5,874 nt of DNA from positions 1-5,874 of the forward strand of contig JACQFG010000125.1 of the NCBI GenBank assembly GCA_016200155.1, read 5' to 3'. The translations under genes and the position numbers were made by a program. The notes under the pieces are model-generated. The model saw only the letters and a list, made by a program, of their open reading frames with translations, made no database searches and was not told the DNA's origin. Every line of letters begins with the position of its first letter. Within the stretch, counting starts at the first letter, position 1. Origin of the DNA: Planctomycetota bacterium (GTDB lineage Bacteria; Planctomycetota; Planctomycetia; Gemmatales; Gemmataceae). Below, in pieces: positions 1-5,138 of the stretch.

Positions 1-1
1 C

Positions 2-454
2 CAGCGTCGCGTCGAGGCGCTGGAATCGAAGGTCGCGTCGCTGCCCGATGCCAGGCAAATTGACGAGCGCATCAAGGCGAACCTGCCGCCGCCCGTCGAT
101 CCGACGCAGCCGCCGACCTTCAAGGACTTAGCGCTGCCGATTCCCGATGTTGACACGATCGTCAGCACCGCCAGGACCACGTGGGCGCTGGTCGAGGTGT
201 TTGCCGAGATCAAGCTGATGCTGTGGATGCTGCTGGATCGCCGCTATCACATGGGCTGGCTGACCCGGCTCGCGGCGATCGGGCTGGTGATCGCGTTCAT
301 GCTTTCGTACCTGTGGGTGCCGTTCGGCGGCTACGATAATTTCGTGAGCCGCATGATCGGCCAGGCCGGCGATTTGGTGCTCGGCCTGATTCTGTTCATG
401 GTCCTGATGTTCGAGACGCGCCGGTACAAGGAATGGCGCAAGGGGCGATCATGA
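2..454 (+). CDS. C-terminal part of a two-TM membrane protein (5' end outside window)
   Basis: The reading frame is open from the window edge, so the true start lies upstream; 150 residues are visible. The first ~15 residues (QRRVEALESKVASL) have heptad-like spacing and suggest the end of a coiled coil. A Pro-rich linker follows (PPPVDPTQPP, about residues 34-43), then an amphipathic stretch (about 60-80) and two hydrophobic segments, about residues 86-107 and 122-137. The protein ends in a basic tail (RRYKEWRKGRS). This suggests an inner-membrane protein with a large soluble N-terminal part and a short C-terminal tail. The TGA stop overlaps the pdxJ ATG as ATGA, so the two are probably co-transcribed and translationally coupled. 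I do not recognise a named family; similar small two-TM proteins of unknown function occur in planctomycetes. No enzymatic motif is visible. An internal GTG at 197 could start an 85-residue product, but the coding character continues upstream of it. Confidence 0.72.
   Translation, partial: QRRVEALESKVASLPDARQIDERIKANLPPPVDPTQPPTFKDLALPIPDVDTIVSTARTTWALVEVFAEIKLMLWMLLDRRYHMGWLTRLAAIGLVIAFMLSYLWVPFGGYDNFVSRMIGQAGDLVLGLILFMVLMFETRRYKEWRKGRS
440..445 (+). promoter_or_regulatory. Ribosome binding site that fixes the pdxJ start
   Basis: AAGGGG lies 5 nt before the ATG at 451. It lies downstream of the alternative in-frame ATG at 433, so it can only serve the 451 start. It sits inside the last codons of the upstream membrane-protein gene. 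Confidence 0.6.
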
Positions 455-1173
455 TCCGCCTGGGAGTCAACATCGATCACGTCGCGACGCTTCGGCAAGC
501 GCGGCGCGCCCTGGAGCCGGACCCTGTGCATGCGGCCGTGCTGGCGCTGCTGGGGGGCGCCGACGGTATCACGATCCACCTGCGCGAAGATCGTCGGCAC
601 ATCAATGACCGCGACGTGCGCTTGCTGCGCCAGACGGTCACGAGCTTGCTCAACCTGGAGTTGTCCGTCGCCGACGAGATCGTGGCGATTGCCTGCGACG
701 TGAAGCCCGATCAGGCGACCCTGGTCCCCGAACGCCGCGAGGAAGTGACAACCGAGGGCGGGCTCGACATCGTCGCCCATCAGGCCGCAGTCGCCAAGGC
801 CATGGAGCGTTTGCACGCTGCGGGGATCGCCGTCGCGCTCTTCATCGATCCGGACATCCGGCAGATCGAGGTTGCCAAGATTCTCGGCGCCAAAGCCGTC
901 GAGATTCAGACGGCCCGATATTCCGAAGCGAAGACGCACGACGCGCGCTTGACGGAACTCAATTCTCTGCAGGAATCGACCGAATTCGCCAAGCAGGCCG
1001 GCCTGAACGTGCATATGGGGCACGGGTTGAATTACACAAACGTCGCGGCGGTTGCGCAGATTCCGGGCGTTGAGGAATTGAACATCGGCCACAGCATCGT
1101 GTCGCGCGCCGTGCTGGTCGGCCTGGAGCGGGCCGTGCGCGAGATGAAAGAGGCGATCCGAGCGGCACAATAA
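451..1173 (+). CDS. pdxJ: Pyridoxine 5'-phosphate synthase PdxJ
   Basis: PdxJ is a cytoplasmic TIM-barrel enzyme that condenses 1-deoxy-D-xylulose 5-phosphate with 3-amino-2-oxopropyl phosphate to form pyridoxine 5'-phosphate, the ring-closing step of DXP-dependent vitamin B6 synthesis. The 240-residue product matches the usual ~240 residues. Family motifs appear in order: GVNIDHVATLRQAR (5-18), the substrate loop IHLREDRRHI (42-51) with H43, NLELS (68-72) with E70, LVPERREEVTTEGG (91-104), the segment HMGHGLNY (188-195) with H191, and the phosphate-binding NIGHSIVSRA (211-220). H43, E70 and H191 match the catalytic His45, Glu72 and His193 of the E. coli enzyme. I chose ATG 451 over ATG 433 because MIRLGVNIDH matches the family N-terminus and AAGGGG lies 5 nt upstream. 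The start overlaps the preceding stop by ATGA. The partner enzyme PdxA is not in the window. Met189 inside the HxGHGLNY segment, where Ala is more usual, is the only oddity I notice. Confidence 0.97.
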   Translation: MIRLGVNIDHVATLRQARRALEPDPVHAAVLALLGGADGITIHLREDRRHINDRDVRLLRQTVTSLLNLELSVADEIVAIACDVKPDQATLVPERREEVTTEGGLDIVAHQAAVAKAMERLHAAGIAVALFIDPDIRQIEVAKILGAKAVEIQTARYSEAKTHDARLTELNSLQESTEFAKQAGLNVHMGHGLNYTNVAAVAQIPGVEELNIGHSIVSRAVLVGLERAVREMKEAIRAAQ

Positions 1174-1176
1174 CTG

Positions 1177-1198
1177 AGCCCGAAGCGCAAGCAAGGGA
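1177..1198 (+). repeat. 22-nt GCCCGAAGCGCAAGC element, copy 3' of pdxJ
   Basis: The element is read on the plus strand and begins 3 nt after the pdxJ stop. It is the left arm and part of the loop of the hairpin at 1174-1225. Near-identical copies lie at 1201-1222 (minus, 2 differences) and 2992-3013 (minus, 1 difference). Confidence 0.75.
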
Positions 1199-1200
1199 CA

Positions 1201-1222
1201 TACCTCGCTTGCGCTTCGGGCT
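1201..1222 (-). repeat. 22-nt GCCCGAAGCGCAAGC element, copy 3' of the secreted-protein gene
   Basis: The element is read on the minus strand and begins 12 nt after the stop codon of the secreted-protein gene. It forms the right arm of the hairpin at 1174-1225 and faces the pdxJ copy. Confidence 0.75.
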
Positions 1223-1234
1223 CAGGGGTTGGTC

Positions 1235-1618
1235 CTATCGCAGCGGCGTGTAGTAGGTCTCCGTGTAATAGCCGCGCGGCCTCAGGATCCCGTAGCCGTA
1301 AGAGGTGCGCGTCGTGATGACGCCCGCAACCGGCGCAACATACACCGGCGCCGCGCCGACCGAGTACGTGACGACTGTGGACGGCGCTCCGACCGACGGG
1401 GCAAACACGGTGGTCCCGGACGGATAGTACGAATAGGTCGCGCCGGCACTGAAGGTCGTCACCGACGGGGCGGCATAGTAGGTCGCCTGCGGCACCACGA
1501 TGATCGGCGGCGCATAGACACGCGCCGGCTGCACGTAGATCACCTGGGCCTGCACGACCGCGGGCAGCACGGCAAACCCGATCAGGGCCGCTCCCAGCAC
1601 TGTCATGAATCGTCGCAT
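1235..1618 (-). CDS. Small secreted Tyr/Pro/Val-rich protein, function unknown
   Basis: The predicted product has 127 residues. It opens with a classical signal peptide: MRR, then a hydrophobic core (about residues 4-22), with probable cleavage after VQA at residue 24. The mature part of ~103 residues is low in complexity, has no Cys, and contains 15 Tyr and 12 Pro. It carries a loose recurring motif of aromatic/Val followed by A-P (VYAPP, YYAAPS, VFAPSV, VYVAPV) and ends in an aromatic tail (YGYGILRPRGYYTETYYTPLR region, 107-127). I chose ATG 1618 because AAGGAG lies 8 nt upstream and the signal peptide begins there; an in-frame ATG at 1675 would add 19 charged residues ahead of the signal. 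The gene follows the alternative glmU by 73 bp on the same strand and converges with pdxJ. It resembles the short exported YAP-type proteins common in planctomycetes, perhaps a cell-surface component. No enzymatic domain is visible, and its own promoter is uncertain (a TACAAT at 1670-1665 on the minus strand is a possible -10). Confidence 0.75.
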   Translation of the reverse strand: MRRFMTVLGAALIGFAVLPAVVQAQVIYVQPARVYAPPIIVVPQATYYAAPSVTTFSAGATYSYYPSGTTVFAPSVGAPSTVVTYSVGAAPVYVAPVAGVITTRTSYGYGILRPRGYYTETYYTPLR

Positions 1619-1626
1619 GATGTTTT

Positions 1627-1632
1627 CTCCTT
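1627..1632 (-). promoter_or_regulatory. Strong ribosome binding site of the secreted-protein gene, within an inverted repeat
   Basis: On the minus strand AAGGAG lies 8 nt before the ATG at 1618, which selects this start over the ATG at 1675. The same bases are part of TGCAAGGAG, whose exact reverse complement CTCCTTGCA occurs upstream in the leader (plus-strand 1671-1679). Confidence 0.7.
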
Positions 1633-1679
1633 GCAGAATAGGGTGCACCACTTCTTCTGCCGTCATTGTATGCAAGGAG
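1627..1679 (-). promoter_or_regulatory. 9-bp inverted repeat that could mask the Shine-Dalgarno site
   Basis: In the minus-strand leader, CTCCTTGCA (1679-1671) can pair perfectly with TGCAAGGAG (1635-1627), leaving a 35-nt loop. The second arm contains the whole AAGGAG ribosome binding site of the secreted-protein gene. The upstream arm is thus an anti-Shine-Dalgarno sequence and the hairpin could lower translation. Whether it forms is unknown; the loop is long and the pairing may be chance. Confidence 0.35.
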
Positions 1680-1691
1680 TCAATGGCCGGC

Positions 1692-2966
1692 TCAGACGCT
1701 GCGGCGCAAGCGCCGGCGTTCGCTGTCGCGGATCGTCTTGGCCCGGTCGGTGGAGGTGGCCTCGAAGAGGTCGTAGTAGAAATCGCGATGCATCTCCGTC
1801 AGCGATTTGCCCCGCCGCTGCATGACGCGGGCCGCCGTCGCGAACAGCTTGCGCAGGTCCCACACTTCCTGCAGTTGTTCGTGCTGCACCTGGCAGAAGG
1901 ACGGCACCAGCGTCGGCAGCAGCGACCCCGACGGCAGCACGCTGGCGAAGGCGCCGATCGACGAGCCGGTGTTGAGCAGCGCCGATAGCCCCGTCTTCGT
2001 GTGATCGCCGATGTAGGAGCCGATCTTATTGCGGCCGGTGGCGATGCGCTGGCCGTTGACGTAGACGCGGATCAGGTCGTAGTCGTTGCGCAGGTCGCTG
2101 GTCTGCGTGGCGGCCGCCAGGTTGACCCACTCGCCGAGGTAGGAATGGCCGAGAAACCCTTCGTGGTACTTGTTGCTGTAGCCTTGGATGATGCTGGCTT
2201 CGATCTCGCCGCCGACGCGACTGGCCGGCCCGATGGTGCTGCCGGCACGCAGCTTGGCCCCAACGACCCAGCTGCCCCGGCCGACGTAGCACGGCCCTTC
2301 GAGCCGGCTGAACGAGTGAATCACGGCGCCGCGATCAATCAGCACCGGGCCGCCGCGCGTGTCGGCATAGACGAACGGCTGAATCTCGGCATCGTCGGCG
2401 ATAATCACCTGCTCGGCCGGGCCGGTCACCGCGACGTGCGGCGGCAAGGGTCGTGCGCCATGCTCGACACGAAACCAGTCGGCATCCTCCGCAAGGCACG
2501 CGCCGTTTTGATCGACGACATTCCACAAGTAGTCGAGCATCGTCCCGTCGACGTTGCACGCGGGCAGCCGCTCGCGCCAGGCGCCGAGCCACGCCTCGAT
2601 CTCTTGGCCGTTCGGCGCTTCATTGCCCGGCGGAACCACGTAGGCGATCCGGCCATTCACCAGGCCGACATGCGGTGCGCTTGCATCGATGGCAGTTTGT
2701 GCGGCCGGCAACCATCGGCCGTTGATCCATACCGTGGCTTGTTCGCGGACCCAGTCGGCATCGTTGCTCGGCGCGTCGGGGTGGTCCAGCTTCCACAATT
2801 CCACCAGGGCCGGCCGCATCCAGAAGCCGACCTCGTCCGCCGCGAACTGCCGACGATGACGCTCGAACAGACACTCAGCGCCGCAGCGCAGGGCAAACGC
2901 GGGGCGTGTGAGCGCGATCGGCTCGAGCCAGGGGACGCCGGAATCTTCGTAGATGCAGATGCGCAT
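1692..2966 (-). CDS. Alternative-type GlmU: putative UDP-GlcNAc diphosphorylase / glucosamine-1-phosphate N-acetyltransferase
   Basis: This 424-residue protein has the architecture of the alternative bacterial GlmU family (the TIGR03991 / NTP_transf_4 type known from Bacteroidetes and planctomycetes). The N-terminal nucleotidyltransferase-like half (about 1-180) begins MRICIYEDSG and carries LTRPAFALRCG (19-29) in place of the GxGTxM glycine loop of classical GlmU. The C-terminal half (about 185-350) is a left-handed beta-helix with hexapeptide-like rungs (VLIDRGAVI, CYVGRGSWV, STIGPASRVGG). SYLGEWVNLAAATQTSDLRNDY (276-297) matches the classical acetyltransferase segment SYLGDxxIGxxVNIGAGT, and H274 just before it is a candidate for the active-site region. 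A helical, very basic tail ends the protein (RRRLRRSV). Predicted role: acetylate glucosamine-1-phosphate and transfer UMP to give UDP-GlcNAc in the cytoplasm. It lies 56 bp behind glmS on the same strand, which fits one pathway and probably one operon. The start at 2966 has AAGGAA 5 nt upstream. The uridylyltransferase activity is the less certain half. Confidence 0.85.
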   Translation of the reverse strand: MRICIYEDSGVPWLEPIALTRPAFALRCGAECLFERHRRQFAADEVGFWMRPALVELWKLDHPDAPSNDADWVREQATVWINGRWLPAAQTAIDASAPHVGLVNGRIAYVVPPGNEAPNGQEIEAWLGAWRERLPACNVDGTMLDYLWNVVDQNGACLAEDADWFRVEHGARPLPPHVAVTGPAEQVIIADDAEIQPFVYADTRGGPVLIDRGAVIHSFSRLEGPCYVGRGSWVVGAKLRAGSTIGPASRVGGEIEASIIQGYSNKYHEGFLGHSYLGEWVNLAAATQTSDLRNDYDLIRVYVNGQRIATGRNKIGSYIGDHTKTGLSALLNTGSSIGAFASVLPSGSLLPTLVPSFCQVQHEQLQEVWDLRKLFATAARVMQRRGKSLTEMHRDFYYDLFEATSTDRAKTIRDSERRRLRRSV

Positions 2967-2991
2967 CGAATTTCCTTGGTTCTGCTAAATA

Positions 2992-3013
2992 TCCCTTGCT
3001 TGCGCTGCGGGCT
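2992..3013 (-). repeat. Single copy of the 22-nt GCCCG(A/C)AGCGCAAGC element, 3' of glmS
   Basis: Read on the minus strand, this copy differs at one of 22 positions from the copy at 1177-1198 and starts 9 nt after the glmS stop codon. It lies in the 56-bp gap between glmS and the alternative glmU. Being a lone half-element without a facing partner, it cannot form the long hairpin seen after pdxJ, so it probably lets transcription through into the next gene. Confidence 0.7.
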
Positions 3014-3022
3014 CGTGTTTTC

Positions 3023-4846
3023 TCACTCCACCGTCACGCTCTTCGCCAGGTTGCGCGGCTTGTCGATGTCGCAGCCTCGCAACAGCGCGATGTGATACGC
3101 CAGCAACTGCAGCGGAATCGCCGTCACCAGCGGCTGCAGGTATTCCGGGACGCTCGGCACGTGGATGATGTCGTCCGCCTTTGCCTCGACGTGCTTGTCC
3201 TCGGCGCAGGCGATGGCGATGATCGGACCGCCGCGCGCCTTGATCTCCTCGAGGTTGCTCATGACCTTGTCGTACACGCTCCCATGAGGCACCAGGAACA
3301 CCGACGGCGTGTTCTCGTCGACCAGGGCGATCGGGCCGTGCTTCATCTCGGCGGCGGGATAGCCCTCCGCGTGGATGTAGCTGATCTCCTTCAGCTTGAG
3401 CGCGCCTTCGAGAGCGAGCGGATACAGGTACTGCCGGCCGAGGTACAGCATGGTCGAGGCGTGATGGTATTTCTGGGCGATGCGGGCAACCTGATCGTGG
3501 CACTTCAGCGTTTCGCGCACCGCGTCGGGCATCGCTTGCAGCTCGTCGAGGATGCGTGCGCCCGCCTGATACGACAGATGTCTCATGCGGCCAAAATGGA
3601 CGGCGAGCAGCGTGAGCACGGTTAGCTGGGCAGTGAAGGCCTTGGTGCTGGCGACGCCGATTTCCGGACCGGCGTGAAGATAGACGTCGCCGTCGACTTC
3701 GCGGGCGATGCTGCTGCCGGCGACGTTGCAGATGCCGATCGTGCGTTGTCCCTTGCGTTTGGATTCGCGGATGGCGGCGAGCGTGTCGGCGGTCTCGCCC
3801 GACTGGGTGATGCCGACGACGATCGTGTTCTTGTCAAGCGGCGGATTGCGATAGCGGAATTCGGAGGCGTACTCGACTTCAACCGGCATGCGGGCGAATT
3901 GCTCGAAGAGATGCTCGCCGATGAGGGCGGCGTGATAGCTGGTGCCGCAGGCCGTCATGATGAGTCGATCGACCTGCCGGAGCTGATTGGCGTCGAGGTT
4001 GAGCCCTTCGAAATGGGCCGTCGCCTCGGCCACGTCAAGCCGGCCGGCCAGCGCCCGGCCGATCACCTCGGGCTGCTCGTAGATTTCCTTGAGCATGTAG
4101 TGGGCAAAGGCGCCCAGGTCATTATCGGCGGGCGCCCAGTCCAGCGCATGAATCTCGGCGTCGAGGCGTGTACGGTCGGCGTCCAGCACCTCGCAGCGCT
4201 CGGGCGTCAATACACACATCTGATTGTCTTCAAGGTAAATGACGCTCTTCGCATATCCGCCCAGGGCGCTGGAATCGCTGGCGAGAAAGTTTTCGCCCTC
4301 GCCCAGGCCGACGACGAGCGGACTGCCGAGCCGGGCGCCGACAATCAGGTTCGGGAAACGCGGACTGACGACGGCGAGCCCGTACGTTCCCTTCAGCGAC
4401 GGCAAAGCTTGACGGACCGCCTCGACGAGATCGTCCTTGAGAAACGATGCGATCAGGTGCGCGATGACCTCGGTATCGGTCTGGCTATTGAAGTTGACGC
4501 CCTGCGCTTGCAGCTGCCGCTTCAGTGCATCGTAGTTTTCGATGACGCCGTTATGAACCACCGCGATGGCGCCGTCGGCACTGAGATGCGGATGGGCGTT
4601 GGCTTCGGTGACGTTGCCGTGGGTTGCCCAGCGGGTGTGGCAGATGCCGGACGTGCCGGCGAGCGGCTGGCCATTCAAGGCGCTGCGCAGTTCGGCGATG
4701 CGGCCGACGGCTTTGCGGACATAGAGCTTGCCGTTGACGGTTGCCAGGCCGGCACTGTCATAGCCGCGATATTCCAGCCGGGCGATGCCTTCGAGCAGGA
4801 TGGGCTGCGCGTCGCGCCGCCCGGTGTAGCCAACAATTCCGCACAT
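3023..4846 (-). CDS. glmS: Glutamine--fructose-6-phosphate aminotransferase (isomerizing) GlmS
   Basis: GlmS converts fructose-6-phosphate and glutamine to glucosamine-6-phosphate and glutamate, the first committed step of UDP-GlcNAc synthesis, in the cytoplasm. The 607-residue product matches the usual ~609. The N-terminal glutaminase domain (about 2-220) starts at the nucleophile Cys2 (CGIVGYTG) and carries EYRGYDSAG (25-33), HTRWATHG (70-77), HNGVIENY (97-104) and SQTDTEV (120-126). Two SIS sugar-isomerase domains follow: ACGTS near 299-303, TQSGETADT near 346-354, GVASTKAFTAQ near 397-407, then EGALKLKEISYIHAEGYPAA (480-499) and KHGP (502-505), and the C-terminal KSVTVE. E487, H503 and K602 correspond to the isomerase residues Glu488, His504 and Lys603 of E. 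coli. The start at 4846 is firm: Cys must follow Met, and GAGGAA lies 7 nt upstream. A longer frame to 5008 would add 54 residues translated from the heptamer repeats and is spurious. The gene probably leads an operon with the alternative glmU. Confidence 0.98.
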   Translation of the reverse strand: MCGIVGYTGRRDAQPILLEGIARLEYRGYDSAGLATVNGKLYVRKAVGRIAELRSALNGQPLAGTSGICHTRWATHGNVTEANAHPHLSADGAIAVVHNGVIENYDALKRQLQAQGVNFNSQTDTEVIAHLIASFLKDDLVEAVRQALPSLKGTYGLAVVSPRFPNLIVGARLGSPLVVGLGEGENFLASDSSALGGYAKSVIYLEDNQMCVLTPERCEVLDADRTRLDAEIHALDWAPADNDLGAFAHYMLKEIYEQPEVIGRALAGRLDVAEATAHFEGLNLDANQLRQVDRLIMTACGTSYHAALIGEHLFEQFARMPVEVEYASEFRYRNPPLDKNTIVVGITQSGETADTLAAIRESKRKGQRTIGICNVAGSSIAREVDGDVYLHAGPEIGVASTKAFTAQLTVLTLLAVHFGRMRHLSYQAGARILDELQAMPDAVRETLKCHDQVARIAQKYHHASTMLYLGRQYLYPLALEGALKLKEISYIHAEGYPAAEMKHGPIALVDENTPSVFLVPHGSVYDKVMSNLEEIKARGGPIIAIACAEDKHVEAKADDIIHVPSVPEYLQPLVTAIPLQLLAYHIALLRGCDIDKPRNLAKSVTVE

Positions 4847-4853
4847 GGGGAGC

Positions 4854-4859
4854 TTCCTC
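4854..4859 (-). promoter_or_regulatory. Ribosome binding site that fixes the glmS start
   Basis: GAGGAA on the minus strand lies 7 nt before the ATG at 4846, which gives the N-terminal Met-Cys required by the glutaminase mechanism. It rules against the longer in-frame start at 5008. Confidence 0.75.
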
Positions 4860-4882
4860 AACACCGAGAGTATCGCGTAACA

Positions 4883-4888
4883 AGTATA
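4883..4888 (-). promoter_or_regulatory. Possible -10 element of the glmS promoter
   Basis: TATACT is present on the minus strand 36 nt before the glmS start codon. No convincing -35 hexamer stands 16-18 nt upstream, and planctomycete promoters are poorly known, so this is a weak call. If correct, transcription starts downstream of the heptamer arrays and their T-run. Confidence 0.25.
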
Positions 4889-4930
4889 GGTCGCGGAATT
4901 CGGTGCTGCCGGGAGGAACGGTAAAAAATC

Positions 4931-4965
4931 GTGAGTGGTGAGTGGTGAGTGGTGAGTGGTGAGTG
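4931..4965 (+). repeat. Heptamer tandem repeat (GTGAGTG)x5
   Basis: There are five perfect copies of a 7-bp unit with no interruption. On the minus strand the unit reads CACTCAC, which makes it the inverse of the longer array at 5006-5072. It is followed on the minus strand by GATTTTTTACC (4930-4920). It lies in the 292-bp region between the divergent glmS and NUDIX genes. Confidence 0.95.
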
Positions 4966-5005
4966 GCGCCGGAGACTGACGCAGCGGCATGGCGTCGCGA
5001 CCAAC

Positions 5006-5072
5006 CACTCACCACTCACCACCCACCACTCACCACTCACCACTCACCAATCACCAATCACCACTCACCACT
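5006..5072 (+). repeat. Heptamer tandem repeat (CACTCAC)x9 with variants
   Basis: There are nine full 7-bp units at 5006-5068 plus a partial CACT. Six are perfect CACTCAC; the third is CACCCAC and the seventh and eighth are CAATCAC. The identical neighbouring variants suggest local duplication of units. The array is in reverse orientation to the one at 4931-4965. Confidence 0.95.
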
Positions 5073-5138
5073 TGAAGATCTCGCGAAGGTCGCAGCGATT
5101 TTGCCAACATTGCTTGACTTGAAGGGGCCTTATCATGG

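Larger units (their letters stand above)
1174..1225. terminator. Perfect 19-bp inverted repeat between convergent genes; probable bidirectional terminator
   Basis: CTGAGCCCGAAGCGCAAGC (1174-1192) is the exact reverse complement of 1207-1225. After one A/C mismatch three more pairs can form (1194-1196 with 1203-1205), leaving a 6-nt loop at 1197-1202. It starts directly after the pdxJ stop and ends 9 nt from the stop of the minus-strand secreted-protein gene, so it could end transcription from both sides. Neither side has a clear T-run, so it is not a textbook Rho-independent terminator; it might act by blocking 3' exonuclease or by transcript-end interference. The hairpin consists of two facing copies of a 22-nt element (1177-1198 and 1201-1222) that also occurs singly behind glmS. 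Confidence 0.6.
4931..5072 (-). terminator. Large hairpin from facing heptamer arrays with a T-run on the minus strand
   Basis: The (GTGAGTG)5 array and the (CACTCAC)9 array are reverse complements separated by 40 bp, so they can form a stem of up to 35 bp in several registers. On the minus strand the stem is followed one base later by ATTTTTT (plus 4924-4930), the layout of an intrinsic terminator. It would stop minus-strand transcription entering from the NUDIX side before it reaches glmS. The 40-bp spacer itself contains a small GACGC/GCGTC stem (4978-4982 with 4992-4996). Function is inferred from layout only; it could equally be a passive product of repeat expansion. Confidence 0.4.

Noticed and set aside
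331..1194. Minus-strand frame of 287 codons antisense to pdxJ
   Set aside because: It overlaps pdxJ entirely and runs into the terminator hairpin; no family resemblance.
2001..3095. Long plus-strand open frame of 364 codons antisense to the alternative glmU
   Set aside because: It is a shadow frame: it crosses the intergenic gap into glmS, lacks a domain, and the minus-strand protein is well supported.
3674..4924. Long plus-strand open frame of 416 codons antisense to glmS
   Set aside because: It is the mirror of a GC-rich gene with strong codon bias. glmS matches its family end to end on the other strand, and the antisense product has no recognisable motif.
4931..5072. CRISPR array
   Set aside because: The units are 7 bp and contiguous with no unique spacers; the only spacer-like stretch separates two inverted arrays.
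4931..5072. Insertion sequence or MITE with terminal inverted repeats
   Set aside because: The inverted ends are simple tandem heptamers and I see no flanking target duplication and no transposase.
4847..5138. glmS ribozyme or other riboswitch upstream of glmS
   Set aside because: I could not find the conserved ribozyme core, and that element is essentially a Firmicutes feature. The leader is mostly heptamer repeats.
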